Shown piece by piece: positions 51,510 to 60,871 of a stretch of 64,000 bases of DNA. The number at the start of each line of letters is the position of its first letter. Position 1 is the stretch's first letter. Origin of the DNA: F22 sp963678855 (GTDB taxonomy: Bacteria; Bacteroidota; Bacteroidia; Bacteroidales; Bacteroidaceae). The stretch is from contig OY787448.1 of the NCBI GenBank assembly GCA_963678855.1, positions 2,480,001 through 2,544,000 of the forward strand. The letters run 5' to 3'. A model generated the notes under the pieces. That model was not told the DNA's origin. It was given only the letters and a program-made list of their open reading frames with translations, and did not search any database. A program made the position numbers and the translations under genes.

Positions 51510-53804
51510 TTATTTGACTTCTTCTAGATATAAAACACGGCTTGAGTAATCATTTTGTTTGTGGTACGCCACTTTATGATTGTAAGGTATTTCCAAACCA
51601 TTAGCCGTAAGGAATGCCCCACTAAATGCCTTACCCTCAAAACTGAGTGGTTGATTATCTATACGGTTCAATTCAGTGATGCGATATGTCTTCTCAGGAT
51701 CTAGTCCAGCCATTTTCACTCTAGGTAGATGTTGGTTGCAGAAGTGTTCCGTTTTCCACCAGTAGAAGACAGCTTTATCTTGCTCAGGAGTTGTATACAT
51801 CAATGAAGCCACCCCTAATTGATCATATGGAGAAACCAATCGGTAGATATCCCCTAGTTGTACAATAGGGCGTATCATCTTATAATCAGCAATTGCCTTA
51901 CGACAAAGCTCTTTCTCCTCCGTAGTCATATTTTTGGGTTGAATCTCCATTCCTAGACGTCCACTCATCGCCACATCTATTCGATATTTCAGTGGAATAG
52001 TGCGGAATGTTTGATGGTTTGGTGCCGCACTGATATGCGAAGCCATCGCGATAGCAGGGAAGAAATAAGAAGTTCCCCATTGCATATACACACGTTGTAA
52101 AGCATCCGTATTGTCACTGACCCAGAACTCATCGAAGTAAGGCAAGATACCATAATTGGCACGTCCACCTCCACTAGCACAAGCCTGTATTGTCAAGTTA
52201 GGATATTTCTCACGTACACGTTGACATACTTTTTCTAGTCCTCTGTGATACTCAATATACAAATGACTTTGGTTTGCTGCACTTAGATAACTAGAACCAT
52301 GATTCATGATACTCATATTGGCATCCCACTTGATATAGTCGATTTGTGGATAATTGGTCATCAGCGTATCCACGATATTAAAGACAAAATTTTGCACTTT
52401 AGGATTGCTCAAATCCAAGACCACTTGTGTGCCTCCACGTCCCAATACAGGGTCACGTTGTGGTGCTTTGATGATCCAGTCTGGATGCTTTTCGTATAAC
52501 TCACTCGTTGTGTTCGCCATCTCTGGTTCTATCCAGATACCAAACTTAATACCATGTTTGGTTGCATCCTGTATGAGCTTGCCGACACCACCAGGCAATT
52601 TTCTAGTATCAACGACCCAGTCACCCAATGAGGAATTATCACTCTTGCGTGGATACTTATTACCAAACCATCCGTCATCCATGACAAATAGTTCACCACC
52701 CATAGAGGCAATATCCCCCATCATTTGGTCCATGCCAGCTTCATTGATATCAAAGTACACCCCTTCCCAACTGTTCAATAGGATCTTGCGTAGAGTCTGT
52801 CCATGAGCCAACTTATGTGCTCTGGCCCAACGATGGAAATGGCGGCTACAACCACTCAATCCCTCATTGCTATAACTCAAAGCAAGAGCTGGTGTCGTAA
52901 ATGTTTCTCCCTTCTTCAAGTGATACGCAGAATGTGCTTCATTGATACCAGCATAAAACTGATGATACTCACTGTCATCCGTATCGATACGTAACTTATA
53001 GTTGCCACCATAACACAACGCTGCACCGATTACTTCGCCCACATTTTCTTGTGGTTTCCCGTTTAGTGAAAACATCACTTCCGCATGTGAAGTATGTGAG
53101 TTTCTGATACCATCTTTATTTTGGATCACCTTCATACCTGGTTCTAGACGTTCTTGAGCCAGTTTCCCCTCATTGGCCCATGAGCCATATAAGTGCGATA
53201 GCCATACGTTGCCCCTTCTGATGGGTAGATAACCCGACGCAAATTGATCGAGCACCACACTCTTCTTCTCCTTATGCGTGATGTCCGTCCATGTTTCCAT
53301 CACATCGGCATCATCATATACCTTATAATATACGTTGACATAAAAGGGATACACCTTATCCTTGAGTGTTATCGTTGTGAGTGTTGTGTTGTTGTCTTTA
53401 GTTGTATTGACTTTCACCACCTCCATTTGCAGCGTCATATTGCCATCGGCATGTGTTACAGCCAATGCCGATTCTTTAGGACAGTTCATGCCATACACTG
53501 GATAAACCGCGTGATCCATATTAGCCACACTTTTTATATTGCGTAGATCAGCCGCATGTAGTCTGTCCCCATAGTACACATATTTGATTTGTCCACCTAT
53601 AGGAGCAGAGAGCACCAAAGACGTATGCGTGGTGAAGATATGAATATCATCCGAAGAAATTTTTTCAGCTTGTAGGGCTATAGCTGCTGTCTTTTTTGTG
53701 GCGAGATGCTTCGTCTCGGCCCATGCCACCTGCGATATGCCACTAGCAAAAATCGTCAGACAGATTCCAGTTGTGAGAAACTGCTTTTTGAAATAATGGT
53801 TCAT
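51510..53804 (-). CDS. GH36 alpha-galactosidase
   Basis: Removes alpha-1,6-galactose side chains, here probably from galactomannan oligosaccharides. The 764-residue protein has a signal peptide (ends ASGISQVAWA). GH36 features: NSWEGVYFDINE, FVMDDGWFGNKYPRKSD, LGDWVVDTRKLPGG, the nucleophile Asp494 in IKWDANMS, the acid/base region SDNTDALQR (Asp564-Asp567) and CASGGGRANYGILPYFDEFW. It is the only minus-strand gene of the locus and is divergent from the hybrid two-component gene, with direct repeats in the shared spacer. Confidence 0.93.
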   Translation of the reverse strand: MNHYFKKQFLTTGICLTIFASGISQVAWAETKHLATKKTAAIALQAEKISSDDIHIFTTHTSLVLSAPIGGQIKYVYYGDRLHAADLRNIKSVANMDHAVYPVYGMNCPKESALAVTHADGNMTLQMEVVKVNTTKDNNTTLTTITLKDKVYPFYVNVYYKVYDDADVMETWTDITHKEKKSVVLDQFASGYLPIRRGNVWLSHLYGSWANEGKLAQERLEPGMKVIQNKDGIRNSHTSHAEVMFSLNGKPQENVGEVIGAALCYGGNYKLRIDTDDSEYHQFYAGINEAHSAYHLKKGETFTTPALALSYSNEGLSGCSRHFHRWARAHKLAHGQTLRKILLNSWEGVYFDINEAGMDQMMGDIASMGGELFVMDDGWFGNKYPRKSDNSSLGDWVVDTRKLPGGVGKLIQDATKHGIKFGIWIEPEMANTTSELYEKHPDWIIKAPQRDPVLGRGGTQVVLDLSNPKVQNFVFNIVDTLMTNYPQIDYIKWDANMSIMNHGSSYLSAANQSHLYIEYHRGLEKVCQRVREKYPNLTIQACASGGGRANYGILPYFDEFWVSDNTDALQRVYMQWGTSYFFPAIAMASHISAAPNHQTFRTIPLKYRIDVAMSGRLGMEIQPKNMTTEEKELCRKAIADYKMIRPIVQLGDIYRLVSPYDQLGVASLMYTTPEQDKAVFYWWKTEHFCNQHLPRVKMAGLDPEKTYRITELNRIDNQPLSFEGKAFSGAFLTANGLEIPYNHKVAYHKQNDYSSRVLYLEEVK

Positions 53805-53874
53805 GTTCTTGTACTTAGATTTATAAATTAACGACCTTGATTATGCACCAAACGCACAATCCTTCTTGTCCTAA

Positions 53875-53882
53875 CAAAGATA
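53875..53882 (-). promoter_or_regulatory. -7 box of the alpha-galactosidase gene
   Basis: CAAAGATA on + reads TATCTTTG on -, 70 bp before the start codon. Confidence 0.55.
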
Positions 53883-53944
53883 AGTATTATGGTCCGAATA
53901 CCCCTTCTCTAATGGATTTAAAACTATCCCTATTGTCATAAAAG

Positions 53945-53975
53945 ACATATGGGGATGAAAAGAATACATATGGGG
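53945..53975 (+). promoter_or_regulatory. Direct repeat ACATATGGGG, 21 bp apart
   Basis: Identical decamers at 53945-53954 and 53966-53975, spaced two helical turns, between the divergent alpha-galactosidase and hybrid two-component genes. This geometry fits binding by an AraC-type HTH dimer such as the output domain of the adjacent regulator. Confidence 0.5.
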
Positions 53976-53999
53976 TGTTCCGTTATGCGAGAAAAGCTC

Positions 54000-54007
54000 T
54001 ATCTTTA
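54000..54007 (+). promoter_or_regulatory. Probable -7 box of the hybrid two-component gene
   Basis: TATCTTTA differs from TAnnTTTG only at the last base and lies 20 bp before the ATG at 54028, 24 bp after the direct repeat. Confidence 0.4.
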
Positions 54008-54027
54008 CCTACGCAAAACTAATACGT

Positions 54028-57000
54028 ATGAGAAGACCTCTTTTTATTTATATATTGATGTTCTTGGGCCTATGCACACAGGCATTTGGACAAATTAATT
54101 TTCATGTGCTGGATGTCAAATCTGGCATGTCCGACAATTGTGTGCAAGACATTCTACACGACCAATCTGGTTTCATGTGGTTTGCCACAGGCGATGGATT
54201 GAACTGCTATGACGGCTACCATTTTAGAAACTACACCTTACCCCATACCGCCCCCTCTACCAATAGCATCGAATGGGTCGATGAAGATGCATCGGGTACT
54301 ATCTGGATCCAAACATCCACTCACTACTGCTTTTACAATCGCGAGCAAGACAAGTTAGATCTAGCCATCCAGTCTCCCCTGACCTCCTTAGGAGTAGTCG
54401 GTACCCCCAGTAAACTGTTTGTCGATGCCGATAGCAACCTCTGGTGCCTTATTAATAATGTATTATATTATTACTCCTTTCAAGATAAAAAACTCCTTCA
54501 TGTAGATGTGCCCTGCAACGTGCGCATCCTCGATTTGGTGTGCCGTGATGCCTATGCCTACCTGCTACTATCCGATGGTCATGTCGTCTCCGTAGATTGG
54601 AATCAGAACGCCATACAACCCTTGTTTCAAACCACATTGTACCCCGCCGTACGTTCCCATCTCTACCTCGACACCTCTCGTCATCTATGGCTATACACCT
54701 CGCATAGTTCCCGATTACAATGTTACTCCATAGCACAGAAAAAATGGCTCCCATTAGTCAAAGGGCGCGATTTGCTCAATCACCACACCATGATCACCAC
54801 CGTCACCGACGATGGGAAAGGCAACATATGGATAGGTACCGACAATAGCGGCATATTTATTTGTCACCAAGGTCAACGCACTATCACCCCCCTATACCAA
54901 AAAGCCGATCAGATGTATTCGCTTCCTAGCAACCACATCACTAGCATTCTCAAAGACCGAAAAGACATCATGTGGGTTGGTACTGGTAAGCAAGGAGTCG
55001 CCTACGCCAATTTAGACAACCTCGTTTTCCGCAACACCCGATGCCCTCATCAAGAAGACGTCAGTTGTCTGCTAGAAGACAAATCTGGGCATTTATGGCT
55101 AGGATTTGATGGTGAAGGCATCGCCCGATACGATGCCCAGACCCACCAATACACCTACTTCAATACCAGCAACTCCTCCATACCATCCGACTTGATCGTA
55201 TGCACCTTCCGCGACTCCAAAGACCGTATCTGGTGGGGTAGTTTCGGTGGTGGAGCCTTCTACATGCAGCAGGGACACTTTGTCGAATTGCACGACACCC
55301 CCCAGGGCACCCACCAAGCCTTCCCTCGATATATCCGTCGCATCACCGAAGATGCAGCAGGCAATATCTGGTTGGCCACCTACGCCCAAGGCCTCTACTG
55401 CCTGAGTGCCGATGGCACCCTCCAAGTCTACACCGTAGACAATACCCCATTATTGACCAATTACATCGCCGATCTATCCTGCGTAGATGGCCACACACTC
55501 TATATTGCCACCAGTGCCGGCGTCTATAGCCTAGACACCACCACACGTGTTCTCGCTCCATTGAAGGGTACATCGGCCACCCCAGATATCACCCCAGACG
55601 GCTTTGCCAACTGCATATACCAAGATACTCGAGGCCTCCTTTGGATAGGGGGGCGTAAAGGTGTGAGCATCTACAATATAGACACCCATGCCGTGACCCA
55701 TCTATCTAGTGCATCGGGACTATCCAACCCCTACATACGTGGTCTTGTAGAAGATGCTGAAGGCAATATGTGGATGGCTACCGATCATGGCATCACCCAC
55801 GTCGTTATTGTCGATCGTACCCCCAGCCACCAGTTAGAATATTATTGTAACCCCTATTTCGAAGAAGACGGCATCGGCTCCTTCTCCTTCAACAACTTTT
55901 CCATCTACCGCAACACACACAACGATATATTAGTTGGTGGAGCAGGGGGGTATCTTCAGATACCTTCCAAGTCTTCCTACCTATACCAGCACAACCGCCA
56001 CGTTATGTTTACCGGTCTCTACGTTGCCAATGAGCGCGTCCATGTAGGCGTACCCACAGCAGAGAATCGCATCATCCTAGATAAAAATATCCAACTGATG
56101 CACCATATAGACATGCCCTATTCCGATCGAAACTTCGCCTTGGAAGTGTCCGCTATGGACTATGGTCATCTACACAAAATACACTACCTCTATCGTTTGA
56201 GCAATAGTGGCCAGTGGATCAAACTAGAAGGCAACCGTATCTACTTCAACAACCTAGCTCCAGGCACCTACCCATTGCAAGTCAAAGTCGAGGAAAACCA
56301 TACAAACGAAAGGAACGCCATCGCCACTTTACAGATCACAGTGCATCCCCCTTTCTGGTTGTCCATCCCAGCCTATATCCTCTACGCCACTCTAGTGCTA
56401 GCCCTTATTATCCTAGCCATATTCCGAATCCAACGCAACCATGTACGCACCCTGCAACAGCAAAAGCGCGATATGGATGCCGCCCAACAGCACGAAATCG
56501 ATGAGGCCAAACTCCGCTTCTTTACCAACGTCAGTCACGATCTGCGCACCCCCTTATCGCTTATCATCACCCCATTGGAAAAGATGCTTCATTCAGATCT
56601 TGCCCCATCCCAGCACAAAGACCTCCAACTCATGCACCGCAATGCCCAGCTGCTATTGGAAAATATCAACCAATTGCTCGATCTGCGTGCCTTAGAGAAC
56701 CACCAAGCCCAACTCTCCTTAGCACATGGCGATTTGGTAGAATTTGTCCAAGAAGTATGTACCTCTTTCGAATCCTATGCCGAGAAGAAAAACATCCCTT
56801 TCAAGATTACCCTTAAAGTTACTAGTCTCGAGATGGACTTTGATCGCAAGAAGATGCAACGTATCCTCTTCAACCTCCTGTCCAATGCCTTCAAATACAC
56901 CGCCCCACAAGGACACGTTCTCGTTGTCGTAGATAGCATCACCCACCGAGACCTCCGCTACGCCCGCATCCAAATCATCGACAATGGTGAAGGCATCCGC

Positions 57001-58035
57001 GATGAAAACAAAACCAAGATCTTTGATCGCTTCTTCCAAGAAGAAAAGGCGACCACCGCTTATGTAGGAAGCGGTATCGGGCTCCATATAGTCAAAGAAT
57101 ACGTCACCCTCCATCATGGTGAGATACAAGTGAAAGACAACCTGCCCCAAGGCACCATCTTTGAAGTCATTCTCCCCATACAGCACCAAGTTGTAGTGAC
57201 CCATCCCGACATGGCTGTAACTTCTATTGCCCTAGAAAAAGACTCAGAAGAAATCAGCCTAAAGCCTCAGAAAGCACAACAAAAAACAACTATTTTAGTT
57301 GTCGAAGATAACGACGACTTCAGATGCTTTATGGTCGATTCCCTGAGAGAACAATTTGACGTTTTCGAAGCCCGAAATGGCCAAGAAGGGCTCGATATGC
57401 TTGCCCACCAAGACGTACATATCATCATCAGCGACATCCGCATGCCCATTATGGACGGATTGGAACTCTGCCATCGTGTCAAAAACGACATCCGCTATTC
57501 GCATATCCCAGTCATTCTACTCACAGCACGTACCGCCGATGAGCACGTCCTTGAAGGGCTGCGTGAAGGGGCTGATGAATACATCTCCAAACCCTTTAAT
57601 TTGGACATCCTCCTGCTGCGCATTCATCACCTCCTAGCTTGGAGCATCAAGAACCATCAGCAGTTTGGCAAGACAGACCTATCTCCCCACGAACTCACCA
57701 TCAGCAGTCTCGATGAGCAACTCATCACCCGAGCCATGCAAGTCGTCCAAGACCACCTCAGTGAAGCCACATTCACCGTAGAAAACCTAAGTGCCGAAGT
57801 AGGCATGAGTCGTGGACATCTATACAAGAAACTCATGTCGATCACTGGCAAGTCTCCCCTTGAATTTATGCGTTCCTTGCGCATCCAGCGAGGGAAACAA
57901 CTGCTCGATCAAACTCCCGAAAGCATCTCCCAAATTGCTTATCAAGTGGGCCTATCCCCCAAGCAATTTGCCAAATATTTTAAAGAAGAATTTGGTTGCC
58001 TACCTTCCGAATACCTCAAGAATAAGCAACTATAA
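54028..58035 (+). CDS. Hybrid two-component system regulator (sensor kinase fused to AraC-type response regulator)
   Basis: A 1335-residue single-chain signalling protein typical of Bacteroidota glycan loci. After a signal (ends CTQAFG) come two propellers of Reg_prop repeats (IWIGTDNSG, MWVGTGKQG, LWLGFDGEG, IWWGSFGGG and similar) and a Y_Y_Y domain near residue 700-770, together the periplasmic glycan sensor. One helix spans about 775-798. The kinase has His837 in NVSHDLRTP and ATP-binding NGEGIRDENK and GSGIGLHIVK; the receiver has Asp1136 in ISDIRMPIMDG; a double AraC HTH ends the protein. It probably senses mannan oligosaccharides. Codon use is strongly C-ending, unlike the rest of the window. 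Confidence 0.95.
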   Translation: MRRPLFIYILMFLGLCTQAFGQINFHVLDVKSGMSDNCVQDILHDQSGFMWFATGDGLNCYDGYHFRNYTLPHTAPSTNSIEWVDEDASGTIWIQTSTHYCFYNREQDKLDLAIQSPLTSLGVVGTPSKLFVDADSNLWCLINNVLYYYSFQDKKLLHVDVPCNVRILDLVCRDAYAYLLLSDGHVVSVDWNQNAIQPLFQTTLYPAVRSHLYLDTSRHLWLYTSHSSRLQCYSIAQKKWLPLVKGRDLLNHHTMITTVTDDGKGNIWIGTDNSGIFICHQGQRTITPLYQKADQMYSLPSNHITSILKDRKDIMWVGTGKQGVAYANLDNLVFRNTRCPHQEDVSCLLEDKSGHLWLGFDGEGIARYDAQTHQYTYFNTSNSSIPSDLIVCTFRDSKDRIWWGSFGGGAFYMQQGHFVELHDTPQGTHQAFPRYIRRITEDAAGNIWLATYAQGLYCLSADGTLQVYTVDNTPLLTNYIADLSCVDGHTLYIATSAGVYSLDTTTRVLAPLKGTSATPDITPDGFANCIYQDTRGLLWIGGRKGVSIYNIDTHAVTHLSSASGLSNPYIRGLVEDAEGNMWMATDHGITHVVIVDRTPSHQLEYYCNPYFEEDGIGSFSFNNFSIYRNTHNDILVGGAGGYLQIPSKSSYLYQHNRHVMFTGLYVANERVHVGVPTAENRIILDKNIQLMHHIDMPYSDRNFALEVSAMDYGHLHKIHYLYRLSNSGQWIKLEGNRIYFNNLAPGTYPLQVKVEENHTNERNAIATLQITVHPPFWLSIPAYILYATLVLALIILAIFRIQRNHVRTLQQQKRDMDAAQQHEIDEAKLRFFTNVSHDLRTPLSLIITPLEKMLHSDLAPSQHKDLQLMHRNAQLLLENINQLLDLRALENHQAQLSLAHGDLVEFVQEVCTSFESYAEKKNIPFKITLKVTSLEMDFDRKKMQRILFNLLSNAFKYTAPQGHVLVVVDSITHRDLRYARIQIIDNGEGIRDENKTKIFDRFFQEEKATTAYVGSGIGLHIVKEYVTLHHGEIQVKDNLPQGTIFEVILPIQHQVVVTHPDMAVTSIALEKDSEEISLKPQKAQQKTTILVVEDNDDFRCFMVDSLREQFDVFEARNGQEGLDMLAHQDVHIIISDIRMPIMDGLELCHRVKNDIRYSHIPVILLTARTADEHVLEGLREGADEYISKPFNLDILLLRIHHLLAWSIKNHQQFGKTDLSPHELTISSLDEQLITRAMQVVQDHLSEATFTVENLSAEVGMSRGHLYKKLMSITGKSPLEFMRSLRIQRGKQLLDQTPESISQIAYQVGLSPKQFAKYFKEEFGCLPSEYLKNKQL

Positions 58036-58119
58036 ATTTTTCCGATCGATCTATTAATCATGCGCATTTGAGTATTGTAGAAAGACAAAATAGTATTAGA
58101 GTTTTTCTCATAAATGTAT

Positions 58120-58127
58120 TATTTTTG
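58120..58127 (+). promoter_or_regulatory. -7 box of the beta-mannosidase gene
   Basis: TATTTTTG matches TAnnTTTG, 50 bp before the chosen ATG at 58177 and just past the alternative ATG at 58114, supporting the shorter start. Confidence 0.5.
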
Positions 58128-58176
58128 TCTCATCTGGCTACATAAAATGACGCAATTAACCCGTAACATATATAAT

Positions 58177-60795
58177 ATGAAGAACAACACCTTATTAAAA
58201 GGCACTTTATTATCAACAGCTATGATGGCATCAGCAGCTTTGATTGCACAACCCCTTGTGCAACAGATTAATGATGGCTGGAAGTTCAAGCAAGCTCGCT
58301 TAAGCAACTGGTACCCAGCCACAGTACCTGGCGTTATCCATACCGACCTGATGGACAACGACCTCCTAGATGACCCATTTTATCGCCTCAATGAGCGTGG
58401 AGCACAATGGGTAGACAAAGAAGACTGGATCTACGAAACCACCTTTCAGCTCACCCCAGAGATGTTGAACCAACAACACTTACTGATCGATTGCAAAGGT
58501 CTAGACACCTATGCCGATGTCTATCTCAACGACTCCCTGATCATCCAAGCCGACAATATGTTTCGTGAATGGCAAGCCTCTATCAAGAAGCTAGCCACCG
58601 AAGGGCAGAACACCCTGCGTGTCTACTTCCATTCACCTATCAAGCACGATCTGGGTAAATTTGACGCCCTCAATTATCAATATTTTGCTTCCAATGACCA
58701 GAGTGAAAATGGAGGTATCTTCGACAAGCGCGTCAGTGTATTTGCCCGTAAAGCAGGATATCATTATGGCTGGGATTGGGGTCCACGCCTCGTCACATCT
58801 GGTATCTGGCGTCCTATCTCCGTAGTAGGTTGGAGCGATGCTTATGTCGATGACATCTATTATAAACAACCTGATGTTACTGCTTCACGTGCCAAACTAG
58901 ATGCCCAGATTCAGATCCAAGCAGACCATGCCATCCCAGATGCCATGCTCACCATTACCGATATAACAACCCATAAAGTATTGGTCAAGAAACATATCGA
59001 TATTGCCAGCGGTCATCAAGTCCTTAGCCTACCATTTACCATCCATCATCCCAAACTATGGTGGACCAACGGTCTAGGCCAAGCTCATCGTTACAACTTC
59101 CAAGTCCAGCTAGCCGTAGGCGATGACATCCTAGATGTCAAGCAAAATAAGATCGGTGTACGCTCCCTTAAAGTTGTCAGCGAAAAAGATAAAGACGGCA
59201 CCAGTTTCTATTTCGAACTCAATGGACACCCTGTTTTCGCTAAAGGTGCTAACTACATTCCTCAAGACAATTTCTTGACTCGAGTGACTCCAGCCGACTA
59301 TAAGAAAACCATTATGTCTGCCGTTGAAGCCAATATGAACATGCTTCGCATATGGGGTGGTGGAATCTACGAAAACGACCTCTTTTATGACCTATGCGAC
59401 GAACACGGCATCCTCGTGTGGCAAGATTTCATGTTTGCATGCAGCATGTATCCAGCCGAAGGTGCCCTACTAGAGAACATCCGTCAAGAAGCTATTGACA
59501 ACGTGGTACGCCTACGCAACCACCCAAGTATCGCCATCTGGTGTGGCAATAACGAATGTCAAGATGCCTGGTACAATTGGGGATGGCAAAGCAAATACAA
59601 AGCTCAAAGCCAAGCCATTGCCGACACCGTATGGACACAATTCTGCAATCAGTACTACGACGTCCTACCAGATGTTGTAGCGACCTATGCCCCAGAAACC
59701 AAATACTGGCCATCATCGCCATTTGCAGGCAAAGGCCATGGTAGCAACGACCACGATGGCGACCGCCACTATTGGGAAGTATGGCACGGTGAAAAACCTA
59801 TCAGCCAATACAATGTAGAGCGTGCCCGCTTCTTCAGCGAATACGGTTTCCAATCCTTCCCAGAGTTTGTCAGCATCAAGAAATACGCTCCAGAAGCCAA
59901 AGACTGGGACATCCGTAGCGAAGTCATGATGGCCCACCAGCGAGGAGGCGAACACGCTAATGGTTTGATCGAAACCTACATGCTCAACGAATATCGTCGT
60001 CCCGCAGATTTCAAGCGCTTCCTATATGTCAACCACGTCCTACAAGGCGATGCCATAAAGACAGCTATCGAATCTCATCGTCGCGATATGCCTTATTGTA
60101 TGGGTACTCTATTCTGGCAAATCAACGATTGCTGGCCTGTAGCTTCATGGGCAAGTCGCGATTATTATGGTCGTTGGAAAGCTCAGCATTACTTTACACG
60201 CAAAGCTTACGATGACGTGATGGTTTCTCCATATGCTGAGGATGGACAATTGAATATCTATGTGGTATCTGATCGTTTAAAACGTTTCAGAGGAAAACTT
60301 GATGTAAAAATCATGACTTTTGCCGGAGAAGTTGTTGCAGAAGAGACTAAGCGTGTTCAAGTACAAGCTAATGGCAGCCATGTCCTTGCCAGCTACAATG
60401 TAGAGGAGCTATTGAAGGGCAAAGCTGTTGCAGATGTCTTTGTTTATGCTAAGCTTATTGATAATAAGGATCAAGTATTTGATAATACATATGTGATGCT
60501 TAAACAAAAGGACATGCATTACCCAGCTGTTGATGTGAGCTATACCATAGAAGAGGTAGCCGATGCTGCTCAAGTAACGGCATCTATGGCACCAACAGCT
60601 CATATTTACGATATTACATTGACTGCTCCTCAGTTTGCACGTGCCGTGCATCTAATGGTCAATGACGTGAAGAGCTATTTTGCAGACAACTATTTTGATA
60701 TGCTTCCAGGACAAACACGAACAATACGTTTGTCGACAGACTTATCATTGAAGGAAGTCAAAGAAAGTATGACTATAGAAAGTTTGGGAATTTAA
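58177..60795 (+). CDS. GH2 beta-mannosidase
   Basis: About 872 residues; removes terminal beta-mannose from mannooligosaccharides. The start at 58177 gives a signal peptide (LLSTAMMASAALIA). GH2 layout: sugar-binding domain with NDGWKFKQARLSNWYPATVPG and HTDLMDNDLLDDPFYRLNE, immunoglobulin-like domain, then the TIM barrel with acid/base Glu460 in WCGNNECQDAW and nucleophile Glu555 in FFSEYGFQS; LFWQINDCWP follows. C-terminal beta domains close it. Odd: codon use is C-ending up to about base 60070 and T/A-ending after that, within the same intact frame. Likely periplasmic. Confidence 0.93.
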   Translation: MKNNTLLKGTLLSTAMMASAALIAQPLVQQINDGWKFKQARLSNWYPATVPGVIHTDLMDNDLLDDPFYRLNERGAQWVDKEDWIYETTFQLTPEMLNQQHLLIDCKGLDTYADVYLNDSLIIQADNMFREWQASIKKLATEGQNTLRVYFHSPIKHDLGKFDALNYQYFASNDQSENGGIFDKRVSVFARKAGYHYGWDWGPRLVTSGIWRPISVVGWSDAYVDDIYYKQPDVTASRAKLDAQIQIQADHAIPDAMLTITDITTHKVLVKKHIDIASGHQVLSLPFTIHHPKLWWTNGLGQAHRYNFQVQLAVGDDILDVKQNKIGVRSLKVVSEKDKDGTSFYFELNGHPVFAKGANYIPQDNFLTRVTPADYKKTIMSAVEANMNMLRIWGGGIYENDLFYDLCDEHGILVWQDFMFACSMYPAEGALLENIRQEAIDNVVRLRNHPSIAIWCGNNECQDAWYNWGWQSKYKAQSQAIADTVWTQFCNQYYDVLPDVVATYAPETKYWPSSPFAGKGHGSNDHDGDRHYWEVWHGEKPISQYNVERARFFSEYGFQSFPEFVSIKKYAPEAKDWDIRSEVMMAHQRGGEHANGLIETYMLNEYRRPADFKRFLYVNHVLQGDAIKTAIESHRRDMPYCMGTLFWQINDCWPVASWASRDYYGRWKAQHYFTRKAYDDVMVSPYAEDGQLNIYVVSDRLKRFRGKLDVKIMTFAGEVVAEETKRVQVQANGSHVLASYNVEELLKGKAVADVFVYAKLIDNKDQVFDNTYVMLKQKDMHYPAVDVSYTIEEVADAAQVTASMAPTAHIYDITLTAPQFARAVHLMVNDVKSYFADNYFDMLPGQTRTIRLSTDLSLKEVKESMTIESLGI

Positions 60796-60814
60796 GAGCA
60801 AACTTGAATAATAA

Positions 60815-60850
60815 AACGAGAGCCTGTCGAATTTTCGACAGGCTCTCGTT
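60815..60850. terminator. Perfect 16-bp terminator hairpin between convergent genes
   Basis: AACGAGAGCCTGTCGA (60815-60830) and its exact complement (60835-60850) with a 4-nt loop. It serves beta-mannosidase and/or the methyltransferase; T-runs are short. Its stem recurs almost unchanged at 62931-62966. Confidence 0.75.
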
Positions 60851-60871
60851 ATATATATCATGTATTGAGTA

